The translations under genes were made by a program, and so were the position numbers. From assembly GCA_025059045.1 (NCBI GenBank), contig JANXEA010000018.1, positions 1 through 37,071 on the forward strand: DNA of 37,071 nt. Reading direction: 5' to 3'. Numbering within the stretch: position 1 is the stretch's first letter; every line of letters starts with the position of its first letter. The notes below the pieces were generated by a model. That model was not told the origin of the DNA. It saw only the letters and a program-made list of their open reading frames with translations, and did no database searches. This document shows, one piece after another, positions 8,751 through 17,257 of this stretch. Origin of the DNA: Candidatus Bathyarchaeota archaeon. GTDB lineage: Archaea > Thermoproteota > Bathyarchaeia > Bathyarchaeales > DTEX01.

Positions 8751-11429
8751 TCAAATAAGCCTGAGCCATCTTAAGAGTATCTTTGTTCCCTCTATGCTAG
8801 CAAAGGTTATTAGTAATAGAAGAGATGCTAGCCAGAAGGCGTATTTATCTGCTTCAACGGCGCCGATCGCTTGACGGGTTACCGGAAAACTTAGGAGAAC
8901 CATTAGGAGGAGAATCTCCCATGCGACCGCCAATAACAGGAATTTGTGTGGTTTAGCTTCGAAAACAGTATGTTTTAGAGACCTGCAAGATACTGCTAAG
9001 ATTAGCTCGAAGAAGATAAACACTATGAATACCCTTGACCTCGCTAATTCTAAGCCAAGAGGTAATGATTGCAGGAAAACCCAGAAGATGAATGGTGTCC
9101 CTACCAGTAACGTACGTAAGATAAGTAACTTAAGATCACGAGTGAATATTGACTCTTTCGTGTCTCTGGGCGGCCTATCCATGATGTCCGGATCTGCTGG
9201 GCTCACGCCAAGGGCGATTGCTGGAAGTCCATCCGTAGCCAAATTTATATATAGTATCTGCGTTGGGAGTAGTGGTGTCGGAAAACCGGATAAGATCGCT
9301 AGAGATAGAGATGTTATCTCGATAAGATTTGCCTGCAGAAGATAGGCAAGGTACTTCTTTATATTGTCGTATATCCATCTTCCCATTTCTACAGCAGTCA
9401 CGATTGTTGCGAAGTTATCATCAGCCAAAACCATGTCTGCCGTCTCCTTAGTTACCTCTGTTCCGGTGATTCCCATGGCTATTCCGATATCAGCATGCTT
9501 AAGCGCCGGTGCATCGTTAACTCCGTCACCAGTCATCGCAACTACATGTCCCATCTTCTTTAGGGCTTTAACTATTCTCAGCTTATGCTCTGGGGATACA
9601 CGCGCATATACTGTTACCCTTTCAACAATCTTTTCTAGCTCCTCATCAGTTATTTTCTCAAGTTCCTCACCGGTTAAAACTATATCATCGTCTTGGTAGA
9701 TTCCGAGCTCTCGAGCAACAGTCATGGCGGTAAGTTTATGATCGCCTGTAATCATGATAGGCTTTATGCCGACATGCTTACATATCTTCACAGCCTTTTT
9801 AGCTTCCTCTCTAGGTGGATCCATCATGCCTATTAAGCCGAGAAAAACCATTTTGCTCTCAATTTCATCCTCGCTGAGTTCATTATGATCCTCTATCCTC
9901 TTATACGCGAACCCTAAAACCCTGAGGGCATTTCTAGCCATATCATCATTGACGCTCATAATCTCCTCTCTAGTCTTTTTAGTTAATGCTTCAATCCCTC
10001 TGGGAGTATAAACATGAGTGCATTTCTCCAAAACCTTTTCCGGAGCGCCCTTCATGCAGACCAGATAATCCTTATCAGGTGTATTGTGAATGGTTGTCAT
10101 AAGTTTCCTATTGGAGCTAAATGGGATCTCTTTCACTCGGGGATAAAGCCTTCTAGCCTCGTCCTTTTGTAAACCATACTTCAGCGCAGCAACTATTAGG
10201 GCACCTTCAGTTGGGTCTCCTTTGATTCTCCAATCATCGCCCTCATGTGTTAGCTCAGCGTCATTACAAAGGAGCGAAGATAACATCAGGAGTTTGATTC
10301 CTTCGCTTCCCAAAACATCAGCTTTTCCATTGCCTAAAACCTGAAATTCTCCTCTAGGCTCAAAGCCTACACCAGAAACTTCAATGAGATGTTGAAGAGC
10401 GTAGATTCTGCGAACAGTCATCTCACCTTTGGTCAGTGTGCCTGTTTTATCAGAGCATATGACTGTTACAGAGCCGAGCGTTTCTACAGCTGGCATTTTC
10501 CTAACGAGAGCATTCTTTTTAGCCATTCTATGCATCCCGATCGCGAGGCTTCCAGTGACGACTGCTGGCAAAGCTTCCGGGACCGCTGCTACAGCTAAAG
10601 CCACACTAAATAGGAAAATCTCTATTGTAGGCATTCCCCTTAAAACTCCAGCAATTGTGAGAAAGGTCGTTATGATTAAGGCTATTATCCCAAGCCACTT
10701 TCCAATCTCCTTGGCCCTCTTCTCAAGAGGGGTCTCCTCCTTTTTGGCCGAGGTCACAAATCCTGCTATCTTGCCAAACTGGGTGTTCATTCCTGTAGCG
10801 ACAACGATCGCTTTGCCCTTACCGCTAACTACTTCAGTTCCAGAGAAGACCATATTCCTCCTATCTGGAATTGCGGTGTCCTTTGGGAGAATTGCGGTAT
10901 CCTTCAAAATTGGTGTTGACTCACCAGTTAAAGAAGATTCATTTACCTGAAGGTTTATTGTCTCAATCAGCCTGGCATCAGCAGGGATTTTGTCGCCCTC
11001 CTTCAAAATAATTATATCGCCTGGGACAATCTCCCTTACGGGCACAACAGTCTCAATCGAATCCCTTATTACTGTTATCGTTGGGCTAAGCATTTTCTTA
11101 AGCGCTTCAAGCGCCCTTTCAGCGCGATACTCCTGTATGAAGCCAAGCGCTGATGAGACCAAAACTATTGCTAAGATAACTATGGCATCACTCTCCTCGC
11201 TCATTAGGAGGGAGATGAGTATGGCCACAATCAGAATCCAGATCAAAACGCTATTAAATTGACCCAAAAAAATCCTCAATGGTGAAACTCTTTTGACGGC
11301 TTCTAACTCATTAGCCCCAAACTTAGATAATCTAGACTTGGCTTCAACATCACTTAAACCATTAACATTACTGTTCAACGTTCTTATTACATCATCTATA
11401 GTGAGCGAATGCCAAGCTTCCTCATCCAT
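8751..11429 (-). CDS. Ca2+-type cation P-type ATPase (P2 family)
   Basis: Membrane pump of 892 residues that exports a cation, most likely Ca2+, using ATP. Domains in order are the N-terminal cation ATPase segment (GLSDVEAKSRLSKFGANEL), A-domain TGES, M4 PEALPAVVTGSLAIG, phosphorylation site CSDKTGTLTKGEM, nucleotide-binding KGAPEKVLEKC, hinge TGDGVNDAPALK, M6 NLATDGLPAIALG and the C-terminal transmembrane domain. The M6 NxxTD pair is that of SERCA-like pumps. M4 reads PEALP instead of the usual PEGLP, and M5 has QANLIEI in place of the usual SSN.GE, so ion specificity could differ from classic Ca2+ pumps. The ATG start is 11429. Compared with the MgtA-like pump nearby, it lacks a C-terminal extension. 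Confidence 0.92.
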   Translation of the reverse strand: MDEEAWHSLTIDDVIRTLNSNVNGLSDVEAKSRLSKFGANELEAVKRVSPLRIFLGQFNSVLIWILIVAILISLLMSEESDAIVILAIVLVSSALGFIQEYRAERALEALKKMLSPTITVIRDSIETVVPVREIVPGDIIILKEGDKIPADARLIETINLQVNESSLTGESTPILKDTAILPKDTAIPDRRNMVFSGTEVVSGKGKAIVVATGMNTQFGKIAGFVTSAKKEETPLEKRAKEIGKWLGIIALIITTFLTIAGVLRGMPTIEIFLFSVALAVAAVPEALPAVVTGSLAIGMHRMAKKNALVRKMPAVETLGSVTVICSDKTGTLTKGEMTVRRIYALQHLIEVSGVGFEPRGEFQVLGNGKADVLGSEGIKLLMLSSLLCNDAELTHEGDDWRIKGDPTEGALIVAALKYGLQKDEARRLYPRVKEIPFSSNRKLMTTIHNTPDKDYLVCMKGAPEKVLEKCTHVYTPRGIEALTKKTREEIMSVNDDMARNALRVLGFAYKRIEDHNELSEDEIESKMVFLGLIGMMDPPREEAKKAVKICKHVGIKPIMITGDHKLTAMTVARELGIYQDDDIVLTGEELEKITDEELEKIVERVTVYARVSPEHKLRIVKALKKMGHVVAMTGDGVNDAPALKHADIGIAMGITGTEVTKETADMVLADDNFATIVTAVEMGRWIYDNIKKYLAYLLQANLIEITSLSLAILSGFPTPLLPTQILYINLATDGLPAIALGVSPADPDIMDRPPRDTKESIFTRDLKLLILRTLLVGTPFIFWVFLQSLPLGLELARSRVFIVFIFFELILAVSCRSLKHTVFEAKPHKFLLLAVAWEILLLMVLLSFPVTRQAIGAVEADKYAFWLASLLLLITFASIEGTKILLRWLRLI

Positions 11430-11494
11430 CTTCTAGCTTCTCCATTCAGCACAACCAATGCCATCTAAAAGTTCTCTGACATAGATTTCAATCC

Positions 11495-11504
11495 GATATT
11501 TAAG
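11495..11504 (-). promoter_or_regulatory. Likely TATA box of the Ca2+-type ATPase
   Basis: CTTAAATATC on the minus strand lies about 70 nt before the ATG. With archaeal spacing of about 26 nt, transcription would begin near 11473, giving a leader of roughly 45 nt. Confidence 0.4.
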
Positions 11505-11686
11505 CCTTTATTAGCATAATGGCGAGCTAGAATGATGTTGTTGAACTTGCCTATATTAACCTTAGTTTAGGCAGTTCTTCGCCAAAAATCATTGAAAAAC
11601 GGGGCGCCACTATACCTGGATCTGCAAAGGTGCGGAGATTATTAGGGACTATAATAAGCTTATACATGTGCAATTTCTATATCATA

Positions 11687-11722
11687 GTTTCTTTTGTTTA
11701 CAATGTTTCTTTTGTTTACAAT
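11687..11722. repeat. Perfect 18-bp tandem duplication
   Basis: GTTTCTTTTGTTTACAAT occurs twice without a gap (11687-11704 and 11705-11722). It lies in the large intergenic interval, away from either neighbouring start codon. It may be a replication slippage product or a doubled binding site. Confidence 0.8.
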
Positions 11723-12122
11723 TTCGGGGAATTTTTTTGCCAGTCAAAATATTGGTTTTTCCTGAGTATTATTGTATGAGCCTCCTAAAGTTTCTGTATG
11801 ACGTGATTACACAAAAACGTCAAACCTCTCTTTAGCTTCATACGCCCCACTTCAGTTCACTAATTTACGTTTTCACTATTTGCCATCAGCACTTGTTTTT
11901 TCGCCAAAGACCAATTTTTATACGACCGTATTTGGAGCGTATTCGTGATAGTGTTTAATGCGCAGAGGTGATCCTTGCTTTTTATTTGCAATATTTGTAA
12001 TTTGTAAAAAATGCTCTGGGTCTTCTTAATCCTGCATAAGTACATATGATGGGTCCTACCGTAAGATATATGTGCAGATGTGATGTCAGTTATTGTTTGC
12101 ATACGGTGAAGGCTGATTAGTC

Positions 12123-12317
12123 GTGCCGACAGAGATTACTGATGTGGAGAAATTTATTGAGCTTTCGGGAAGAGCTAAGTATTGCCTAGTGAAAAGGCTT
12201 AATGAAGTCGTGAAGCTAAAACTTAGAACCCCTAGAATGCTCTACACGCTAAAGGTAGAAGCCTCCGATGTTGAAGAAATCATTAAGAAGCTTAAGTGCG
12301 AAGTTAGAGAAGCCTAG
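12123..12317 (+). CDS. rpl38e: Ribosomal protein L38e
   Basis: Small protein of the large ribosomal subunit, shared by eukaryotes and some archaea, mainly of the TACK branch. The 64-residue sequence begins MPTEITDVEKFIEL, followed by a basic stretch VKLKLRTPRMLYTLKV that matches the RxxRYLYTLxV core of L38e, and ends with a helix and EVREA. The length is typical. The start is GTG, with GGTGAA about 10 nt before it. No other ribosomal gene is next to it. It is convergent with the RIO-like kinase gene. It is one of the best taxonomic clues in the window. Confidence 0.85.
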   Translation: MPTEITDVEKFIELSGRAKYCLVKRLNEVVKLKLRTPRMLYTLKVEASDVEEIIKKLKCEVREA

Positions 12318-12382
12318 CCTTTGCATGACGTTTTGAAAGTAATCTTATCCTACAATAGAATGTTGGAAGTTTCAAGTATTTA

Positions 12383-13165
12383 TCACAAACGGCATGCTTT
12401 GAGGATCTCTTTGAAATTCTGATATGTTCGACTCTTCTTATAGTTTCTTAATGCTGAAATCAGATCGCTTTGCTCAATCCGACCGATCTTCATACCCAGC
12501 GCCTCTGAAATAACTCCCCTCAAAAAGAGAGAATTACAAACTGAGGTTACATTCGAAGGTTTTCTTGCGATGCTTGCCGTCTCAAAGTCAACTATATGGA
12601 CCATGTTCTTCCCGTTAACAATAATATGCTTCTCGGCCCTGCTGAGTTCACCGTGATCTAGACCAAGATTATCTAGCTTCCAGCATTGATGAAGAATATC
12701 CGTGAGCACTTGACGAATAATATCGTCTGAACCTTCCTTCGTACTTTCATTTTCGACCCAGTCCCTGATAAGACTTCCCTCAACAAACTCTATCACTAGA
12801 AAGTTCTCAGAGAATCCTAGAAGACGCGGACCAACATTAACAGTATTTGCAATCTGGAGCATTTGCGCCTCATGTATTATTCTCTGTTCTCTAACATCTG
12901 TTCTTTTGGTCTTCAAAGCAACAAGTTCATCCCCACGATACGCCGCTATAACTATGCCGACGCAACCCTTGCCTAAGACTGGCATCTCTTTAATCTTCAC
13001 TTTCCCTAAGGGACAGATCGCAGTAATACCTAAGGCTCTAAGCTCGCCTAGTCTCCTCTCAAACTCTTCATCATCAAATTTAGGGAAGCAGATGATCTCT
13101 CCATAGTTACTATGAGAGAGATCCCTTATGGAAATAGGCTGCTCCCAAGAGATTCTATAAGGCAT
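12383..13165 (-). CDS. RIO-like Ser/Thr protein kinase (COG2112 type)
   Basis: Predicted cytoplasmic protein kinase of 260 residues. An N-terminal region of about 60 residues precedes the kinase core: glycine-rich loop GKGCVG (65-70), VALK lysine (K85), helix C glutamate (E99 in IIHEAQML), hinge LVIEFVEG, catalytic loop LDHGELSRAEKHI (D170) and metal-binding DFE (D193). DFE replaces the common DFG, as I recall for this archaeal family, and the catalytic loop resembles RIO and Bud32 kinases. The substrate is unknown. The gene lies downstream of cca on the same strand, 109 nt away, with its own TATA-like element. ATG 13165 is the start. Confidence 0.8.
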   Translation of the reverse strand: MPYRISWEQPISIRDLSHSNYGEIICFPKFDDEEFERRLGELRALGITAICPLGKVKIKEMPVLGKGCVGIVIAAYRGDELVALKTKRTDVREQRIIHEAQMLQIANTVNVGPRLLGFSENFLVIEFVEGSLIRDWVENESTKEGSDDIIRQVLTDILHQCWKLDNLGLDHGELSRAEKHIIVNGKNMVHIVDFETASIARKPSNVTSVCNSLFLRGVISEALGMKIGRIEQSDLISALRNYKKSRTYQNFKEILKACRL

Positions 13166-13248
13166 CTTGACCGCATCTTGTTGGATGCACTCAATACAAT
13201 CATTTAGGACTCTCGCTCTTTTAGCTTAAATATTTGTGTAGCCCAATT

Positions 13249-13257
13249 GTATATAAA
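13249..13257 (-). promoter_or_regulatory. Likely TATA box of the RIO-like kinase
   Basis: On the minus strand the gap between cca and the kinase gene carries GTTTATATAC about 85-90 nt before the kinase ATG, and a second A/T-rich element AATATTTAAG near 13224-13233. Either would place a start in the gap, so the kinase need not depend on cca read-through. Confidence 0.35.
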
Positions 13258-13274
13258 CGATTTTTCTATTTTAA

Positions 13275-14726
13275 TTAGCTATTTTTTGTTGTATCCGCTC
13301 TTAGCCACCTCGGTTTGCCATGCAGATAATCCGTCAAAAATTTGGCGAAACCGGGATTTTGAAGGTAGAAATCTTTGATTTCACTGTTTACCAAAACTTC
13401 AAATGATGAGGACAAAGATTGAGAAACTAGACTACCAATCCCTATCTTAACATGATCGCCCGCCAATCTATCCCTGAGCAAGTGTACTACATCATTATAT
13501 TTTCTTCTTCTCTCAACCACCCATCTATCTCCATCAATCCTCGGTCCAGAAATAACTGTCTGAGAACCCGAATACTTTTCCAAAAACCTTTCGCAGTCTC
13601 TTATCTTTTCCAGAGGCGGACCAATATGCTTCTCAATGGACGGTAAAACACGGGAATACAATTCGAATAAGAAGACGACTGCAGATTCCTCGTCCGACCA
13701 AACCTCATCCCGAACGAGTTTGAAGTCATGTTGAAGTATAAGATTTCGAAGAGCCCGTTGTGTACGATAAAGCTGCCCCCATAAGATATCCGATACGGCT
13801 CTAGCCGCTCCGGTCTTTATGAATACTATTGATGTTCCTCTTAAGTTTATGGCGGAGGTTACTTCCTCTATGGTGTAAGGTTTTTTCTCAGGGGGAAAGA
13901 AGTATTCAATAGAAGGTTTCTTCAGAAACTCTCTTGAAGCAGCAATGAATTCACAGAGCCTTTCGACTCTCACAGAGGAGGCCACATTTCTGCCTTTATC
14001 TACTGGGTCAATGACTATGAGCGGTTCTGGAAATATCTTTCTTATCTCATTATGTAGACCTTTGTAGAAGCTTTCTATGTCAATAACCTCTCCTTTTCGC
14101 CATTTTGAAGCAGCCCTCAATAATTCAATAAAGGAGCCATAATACAGGATTAGAAGTTCGCAAAGGTACCCGCTGAAACCTCCAATTTTTATCTCAGCAC
14201 CGTAAGCACCTATACCATGCATAAACTTCTTCAACAATAAAATCTCATCTCTAATATTTGCATCGAGCCTTTTCTTAACATACGCCGTGTGAAATGGTGT
14301 CCTATCTACGGATGAAATCACTTCCTCGGATCTTTCAATCTTGAAACATGGAACAAACTCGACGGTAAATCCTTCAATCCTAGCTTGAAGGTATGGATGC
14401 TCCGCATAGGATTCAACATAATTCCCGCCAGCAGCTTCCTTTGCAGCTTTCAGTACCCTTGGGAAGATCTCTCTTCCATAAACTTTTGGCACCATTATGA
14501 AAATGTCGATGTCCTTATCTCCCGACAGCCATGTATCCTTTGCAATTGAGCCTTCAATACGCACCTCCGCAACAATACCTTTGTCCTTAAGCTTCTCTTC
14601 AACCTTCTTTACTATCTCCTGAGAGAATTTTAGTGTCTTCTCTCTCTCGGCTTCGGTGGGAACAATTTTTTTCAAAACATGCTTGATTATATTTTGAATT
14701 TCTGCTTCGATGCTGTTTCCACTCAT
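13275..14726 (-). CDS. cca: CCA-adding tRNA nucleotidyltransferase, class I archaeal
   Basis: Adds or repairs the 3' CCA end of tRNAs using CTP and ATP. The 483-residue protein has the class I archaeal layout: nucleotidyltransferase signature RIEGSIAKDTWLSGDKDIDI (GS at 59-60, carboxylates D72 and D74), then the central and tail domains with FFPPEKKPYTIEE and the C-terminal FLTDYLHGKPRWLR. The third catalytic carboxylate, normally Asp in a VDxVPCY context, is Glu here (VEFVPCF, E123). That is a conservative change but worth noting. ATG 14726 has GGAAGGA upstream. The gene follows thpR by 31 nt in the same direction, an arrangement that recurs in archaea and suggests one transcript for tRNA 3'-end upkeep. 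Confidence 0.95.
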   Translation of the reverse strand: MSGNSIEAEIQNIIKHVLKKIVPTEAEREKTLKFSQEIVKKVEEKLKDKGIVAEVRIEGSIAKDTWLSGDKDIDIFIMVPKVYGREIFPRVLKAAKEAAGGNYVESYAEHPYLQARIEGFTVEFVPCFKIERSEEVISSVDRTPFHTAYVKKRLDANIRDEILLLKKFMHGIGAYGAEIKIGGFSGYLCELLILYYGSFIELLRAASKWRKGEVIDIESFYKGLHNEIRKIFPEPLIVIDPVDKGRNVASSVRVERLCEFIAASREFLKKPSIEYFFPPEKKPYTIEEVTSAINLRGTSIVFIKTGAARAVSDILWGQLYRTQRALRNLILQHDFKLVRDEVWSDEESAVVFLFELYSRVLPSIEKHIGPPLEKIRDCERFLEKYSGSQTVISGPRIDGDRWVVERRRKYNDVVHLLRDRLAGDHVKIGIGSLVSQSLSSSFEVLVNSEIKDFYLQNPGFAKFLTDYLHGKPRWLRADTTKNS

Positions 14727-14757
14727 AAATGTCCTTCCAAATCCTTATTATAGCAGC

Positions 14758-15321
14758 TCAGCTCCGGCATGTCTCTCTCAACACAGAATATATCGGCCCG
14801 TTTGGCGTTAGGATGCTCCTTTTTAGCCTTAAGCACTGCGCTTTTATACAGCCAAACTCATAATCCTCTAATTCCCTTATAATCTCCGCCAGCTTCTCTT
14901 TGTTACGACCTGACTTAAGACGGGCGATGGTCAGATGAGGCGAGAAACCTTTAGGATCAGGCTTAAATCCAAGATTCTGCATTGCAGATTCCAACTGATA
15001 GAAAATACTTCGTAGCTCATTCACGCCTTCACTTATGCCTGCCCAGATAACTGAAATTTTCCTCAAATTAGGAAAGGCGCCCAATCCCTTTATTTTAATG
15101 TCAAATGGTCTAAAATCTATCTTCTCCATTTCGCCGTGTATTTCATCAACCATGCTGAATGGAATCTCCCCGAGAAATCTAATTGTGATATGAATGTTTT
15201 CGGGTTTTGTTAGTCTTAAGCTAGCGCCAGTGTTGATCAGCATCTCTTGAACATCTTCGATGTTGCGTATCACCACATCCTCCTCAACATCGAAAGATAT
15301 GAAAGCCCTGATAGACTCCAA
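14758..15321 (-). CDS. thpR: RNA 2',3'-cyclic phosphodiesterase (2'-5' RNA ligase family)
   Basis: Member of the 2H phosphoesterase family, which opens 2',3'-cyclic phosphates on RNA and can join 2'-5' ends in vitro. The protein is 187 residues long. Both catalytic HxT motifs are visible: HITIRFLGE (near residue 46) and HLTIARLKSG (near residue 129). The N-terminal RAFISFDVEED strand is typical. The start is TTG at 15321, supported by GAGGATGG about 8 nt upstream. It is the first gene of a unit with cca, and is divergent from the UPF0200 kinase gene across a 165-bp gap. Confidence 0.92.
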   Translation of the reverse strand: MESIRAFISFDVEEDVVIRNIEDVQEMLINTGASLRLTKPENIHITIRFLGEIPFSMVDEIHGEMEKIDFRPFDIKIKGLGAFPNLRKISVIWAGISEGVNELRSIFYQLESAMQNLGFKPDPKGFSPHLTIARLKSGRNKEKLAEIIRELEDYEFGCIKAQCLRLKRSILTPNGPIYSVLRETCRS

Positions 15322-15486
15322 GAGTTAACCATCCTCTTTTTGCTTTTGTCTGACAATCATATTTTTTAGTCTCGTCAGTTATGTGCTTATACGAAGATTT
15401 ATTTGTTATTCTTGGCATGAATAGGATTTGATCTACTCGTGTGAATAAATATCCCGAAATTTCAACAGAACGTAAGAGGCGTAGAA

Positions 15487-16044
15487 TTGACTGATAGGAT
15501 GGTAATTGGAATAGCCGGGATGCCTGGCTCAGGAAAAAACACAGTTCATGAGGTGGCTAAGAGATACGGTCTGCCTGTCTTTGTCATGGGCGATGAGGTT
15601 CGGGTTGAGGCAGCGAAGAGAGGGCTTGAGCCGACGCCGGAAAACCTTGGCAGGCTTATGCTTAAGTTAAGGGAGGAAGAAGGTCCGGAGGCTCTGGCCA
15701 AAAGACTTGTTCCGAAAATAATGGCTTCTAAATCGCCAGTAATCATTGTTGATGGAATTAGAAGTATGGATGAGGTTAGAGAATTTAGAAAATTTTTCCC
15801 GGACTTTAAATTGCTTGCAGTTCATGCCTCTCCAGAAACAAGATTCAAACGGTTGCTTAAGAGAAAGAGAAGTGATGATCCTAAGAGTTGGGAATCCTTT
15901 CTTGAGCGTGATGATCGAGAGGTAAGGGTTGGACTAGGCGAAGTGATAGCGAAAGCTGATTTCCTCGTGGTTAATGAAGGAACCCTTGACCAGTATATGG
16001 GTGAACTTGACCGTCTATTCAGGAAGTGGTTAAAAATTGAATGA
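15487..16044 (+). CDS. UPF0200 P-loop kinase-like protein
   Basis: Predicted P-loop nucleotide kinase of 185 residues, similar to dephospho-CoA and nucleoside-monophosphate kinases and assigned here to the archaeal UPF0200 family. The Walker A loop is GMPGSGKN (11-18), so Asn replaces the usual Ser or Thr after the lysine. The Walker B-like strand VIIVDGIRSMDEV, the arginine-rich lid RFKRLLKRKRSDDPKSWESF and an ADFLVVNEG strand follow. Start TTG 15487 has GAGG 7 nt upstream; ATG 15499 is the alternative. It overlaps the next gene by 8 nt, and that gene overlaps the one after it, so the three are surely co-transcribed. The phosphate acceptor is unknown. Confidence 0.8.
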   Translation: MTDRMVIGIAGMPGSGKNTVHEVAKRYGLPVFVMGDEVRVEAAKRGLEPTPENLGRLMLKLREEEGPEALAKRLVPKIMASKSPVIIVDGIRSMDEVREFRKFFPDFKLLAVHASPETRFKRLLKRKRSDDPKSWESFLERDDREVRVGLGEVIAKADFLVVNEGTLDQYMGELDRLFRKWLKIE

Positions 16045-16444
16045 TTTTAGATTTGTAAGAATCTACGTCGACGTAGATGTTAATCCTACAGAAGACGCGA
16101 ACAAGGTTGCTGTGGCTGTAAAGAGGGTTCTCGGAGATCTTTCACTCCAGATTATAGATGAGAAGAATAAGCGAAGATTAATCGGAAACGCGGAAGGACT
16201 TGAGTGCCTATTAAAATTCCAAGAACTTTTAAAAAGAGAAAGAATTCGTGATGCCGCAAGAGCCCTTCTCACTAGTTGCATTAGTGAAGAGGAAATAAAC
16301 TTCTGCCTTAACAAACAAGTTGCATACATGGGCCACATATCCTTCTCTCAGTCAGAAGGCGAATCTCCTCTTGGACCAATTCGCATTAAAATTGTCTGTG
16401 ATCAGCCTCGGCAACTTATTGAATGGCTGACAGCGAAAACCTAG
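16037..16444 (+). CDS. UPF0201-like archaeal protein, possible RNA-binding
   Basis: Uncharacterised archaeal protein of 135 residues, recognised as UPF0201/COG1931-like from its length, its mixed strand-helix pattern and its ending SPLGPIRIKIVCDQ with LIEWLTAKT. The start is RFVRIYVDVDVNPTEDANKV, reminiscent of ribosomal-protein-L5-like folds seen in archaeal RNA-binding proteins. No catalytic motif is visible. It starts with TTG inside the 3' end of the UPF0200 gene (8-nt overlap), which implies translational coupling, and its own 3' end overlaps the TIM-barrel gene by 22 nt. An RNA role is inferred from the fold resemblance and the tRNA-related neighbours. Confidence 0.65.
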   Translation: MNDFRFVRIYVDVDVNPTEDANKVAVAVKRVLGDLSLQIIDEKNKRRLIGNAEGLECLLKFQELLKRERIRDAARALLTSCISEEEINFCLNKQVAYMGHISFSQSEGESPLGPIRIKIVCDQPRQLIEWLTAKT

Positions 16445-17247
16445 ACTTGCGAGGTATAAAAAGGATGAAAGCCGGTCTCTCAACACTCTACTGCTTAGGA
16501 AAATCATTTCGAATCCTCCTGAAGGAATTAAAGAATGCGCCGGTAAGCAATATTGAACTTGTCGATGAAGGATTACATTTCTTCACAGATAGGCGTATCG
16601 CCTCTATAAAGAAGATTGTTCGGGAAAGAGACTTTACAACAACCGTTCACGCTCCGTTTGCCGACATCAACATCGCATCGCCTAACAGGGACGTGTGGCA
16701 AATAGTCCTTAAGCGTCTCAAGAAGTCCATCCGATTTTCAAGTAATCTTGGATCGACATTATGGGTCTTTCATCCCGGTCTTAGAACCGGAATAAGCCAC
16801 ATTTATCCCGGCTTAGACTGGCGAATAAACATGCGGGCCATACTCGAACTAAAGAGGATTGCTGACAAACAAGGATTAAGAATAGCCATTGAGAATGGCC
16901 CCTCACCATTCCCATTTCTCTTAAAGAACGTGGACGACTTCTTAAAATTTTATGATGAGCTTCGAGATGATGATATTGGAATTACACTTGATGTGGGACA
17001 TGCAAACTTGAACGGCCAAATTCCAAAATTTGTCGAATCGTTTCCAGATAGAATCGTTCACGTGCATGTTCATGATAATCTGGGCGACCGTGACGCTCAC
17101 CTTGGCATTGGTGAGGGGAATATAGATTGGCACAGTTTTCTTTCCTCTCTCAAGTATGCTGGTTACCAAGGAATGCTAATCGTAGAGTCTGAAAAAAACG
17201 TTCATGAAAGCCTTTTTAGGCTAAAAGAGATGTTAAGCCGCCTCTGA
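16423..17247 (+). CDS. Xylose-isomerase-like TIM barrel protein
   Basis: A 274-residue protein of the AP-endonuclease-2/xylose-isomerase-like superfamily, which includes sugar isomerases, epimerases and endonuclease IV. Barrel signatures are visible: NIELVDEGLHFF, TTVHAPFADINIASPNR, LWVFHPGLRTG, IAIENGPSP, GITLDVGHANLNG, VHVHDNLGDRDAHLGIGEG and GMLIVESE. The metal ligands of the family (Glu in IENG, Asp and His in DVGHAN, His in HVHDN, Glu in VESE) are in place, so it is likely active. Which substrate it uses, sugar phosphate or nicked nucleic acid, cannot be told. It is the last gene of the UPF0200-UPF0201 operon and ends 10 nt before the convergent RNase Z gene. Confidence 0.8.
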   Translation: MADSENLDLRGIKRMKAGLSTLYCLGKSFRILLKELKNAPVSNIELVDEGLHFFTDRRIASIKKIVRERDFTTTVHAPFADINIASPNRDVWQIVLKRLKKSIRFSSNLGSTLWVFHPGLRTGISHIYPGLDWRINMRAILELKRIADKQGLRIAIENGPSPFPFLLKNVDDFLKFYDELRDDDIGITLDVGHANLNGQIPKFVESFPDRIVHVHVHDNLGDRDAHLGIGEGNIDWHSFLSSLKYAGYQGMLIVESEKNVHESLFRLKEMLSRL

Positions 17248-17257
17248 CTTCTCAAGT

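Larger units (their letters stand above)
11430..12122. other. Gene-free interval before rpl38e
   Basis: Nearly 700 bases without a convincing gene. It contains the ATPase promoter at its left end, an 18-bp tandem duplication (separate entry), A/T-rich sequence and the upstream region of rpl38e. An 80-codon minus-strand frame (11860-12102) has no recognisable family and a composition unlike a real protein. Confidence 0.5.

Noticed and set aside
11860-12102. Minus-strand 80-codon frame
   Set aside because: Composition is unlike a folded protein and there is no clear ribosome-binding site or family.
12575-12590. DFE instead of DFG in the kinase as a sign of inactivity
   Set aside because: As I recall, DFE is normal for this archaeal RIO-like family, and all other catalytic residues are present.
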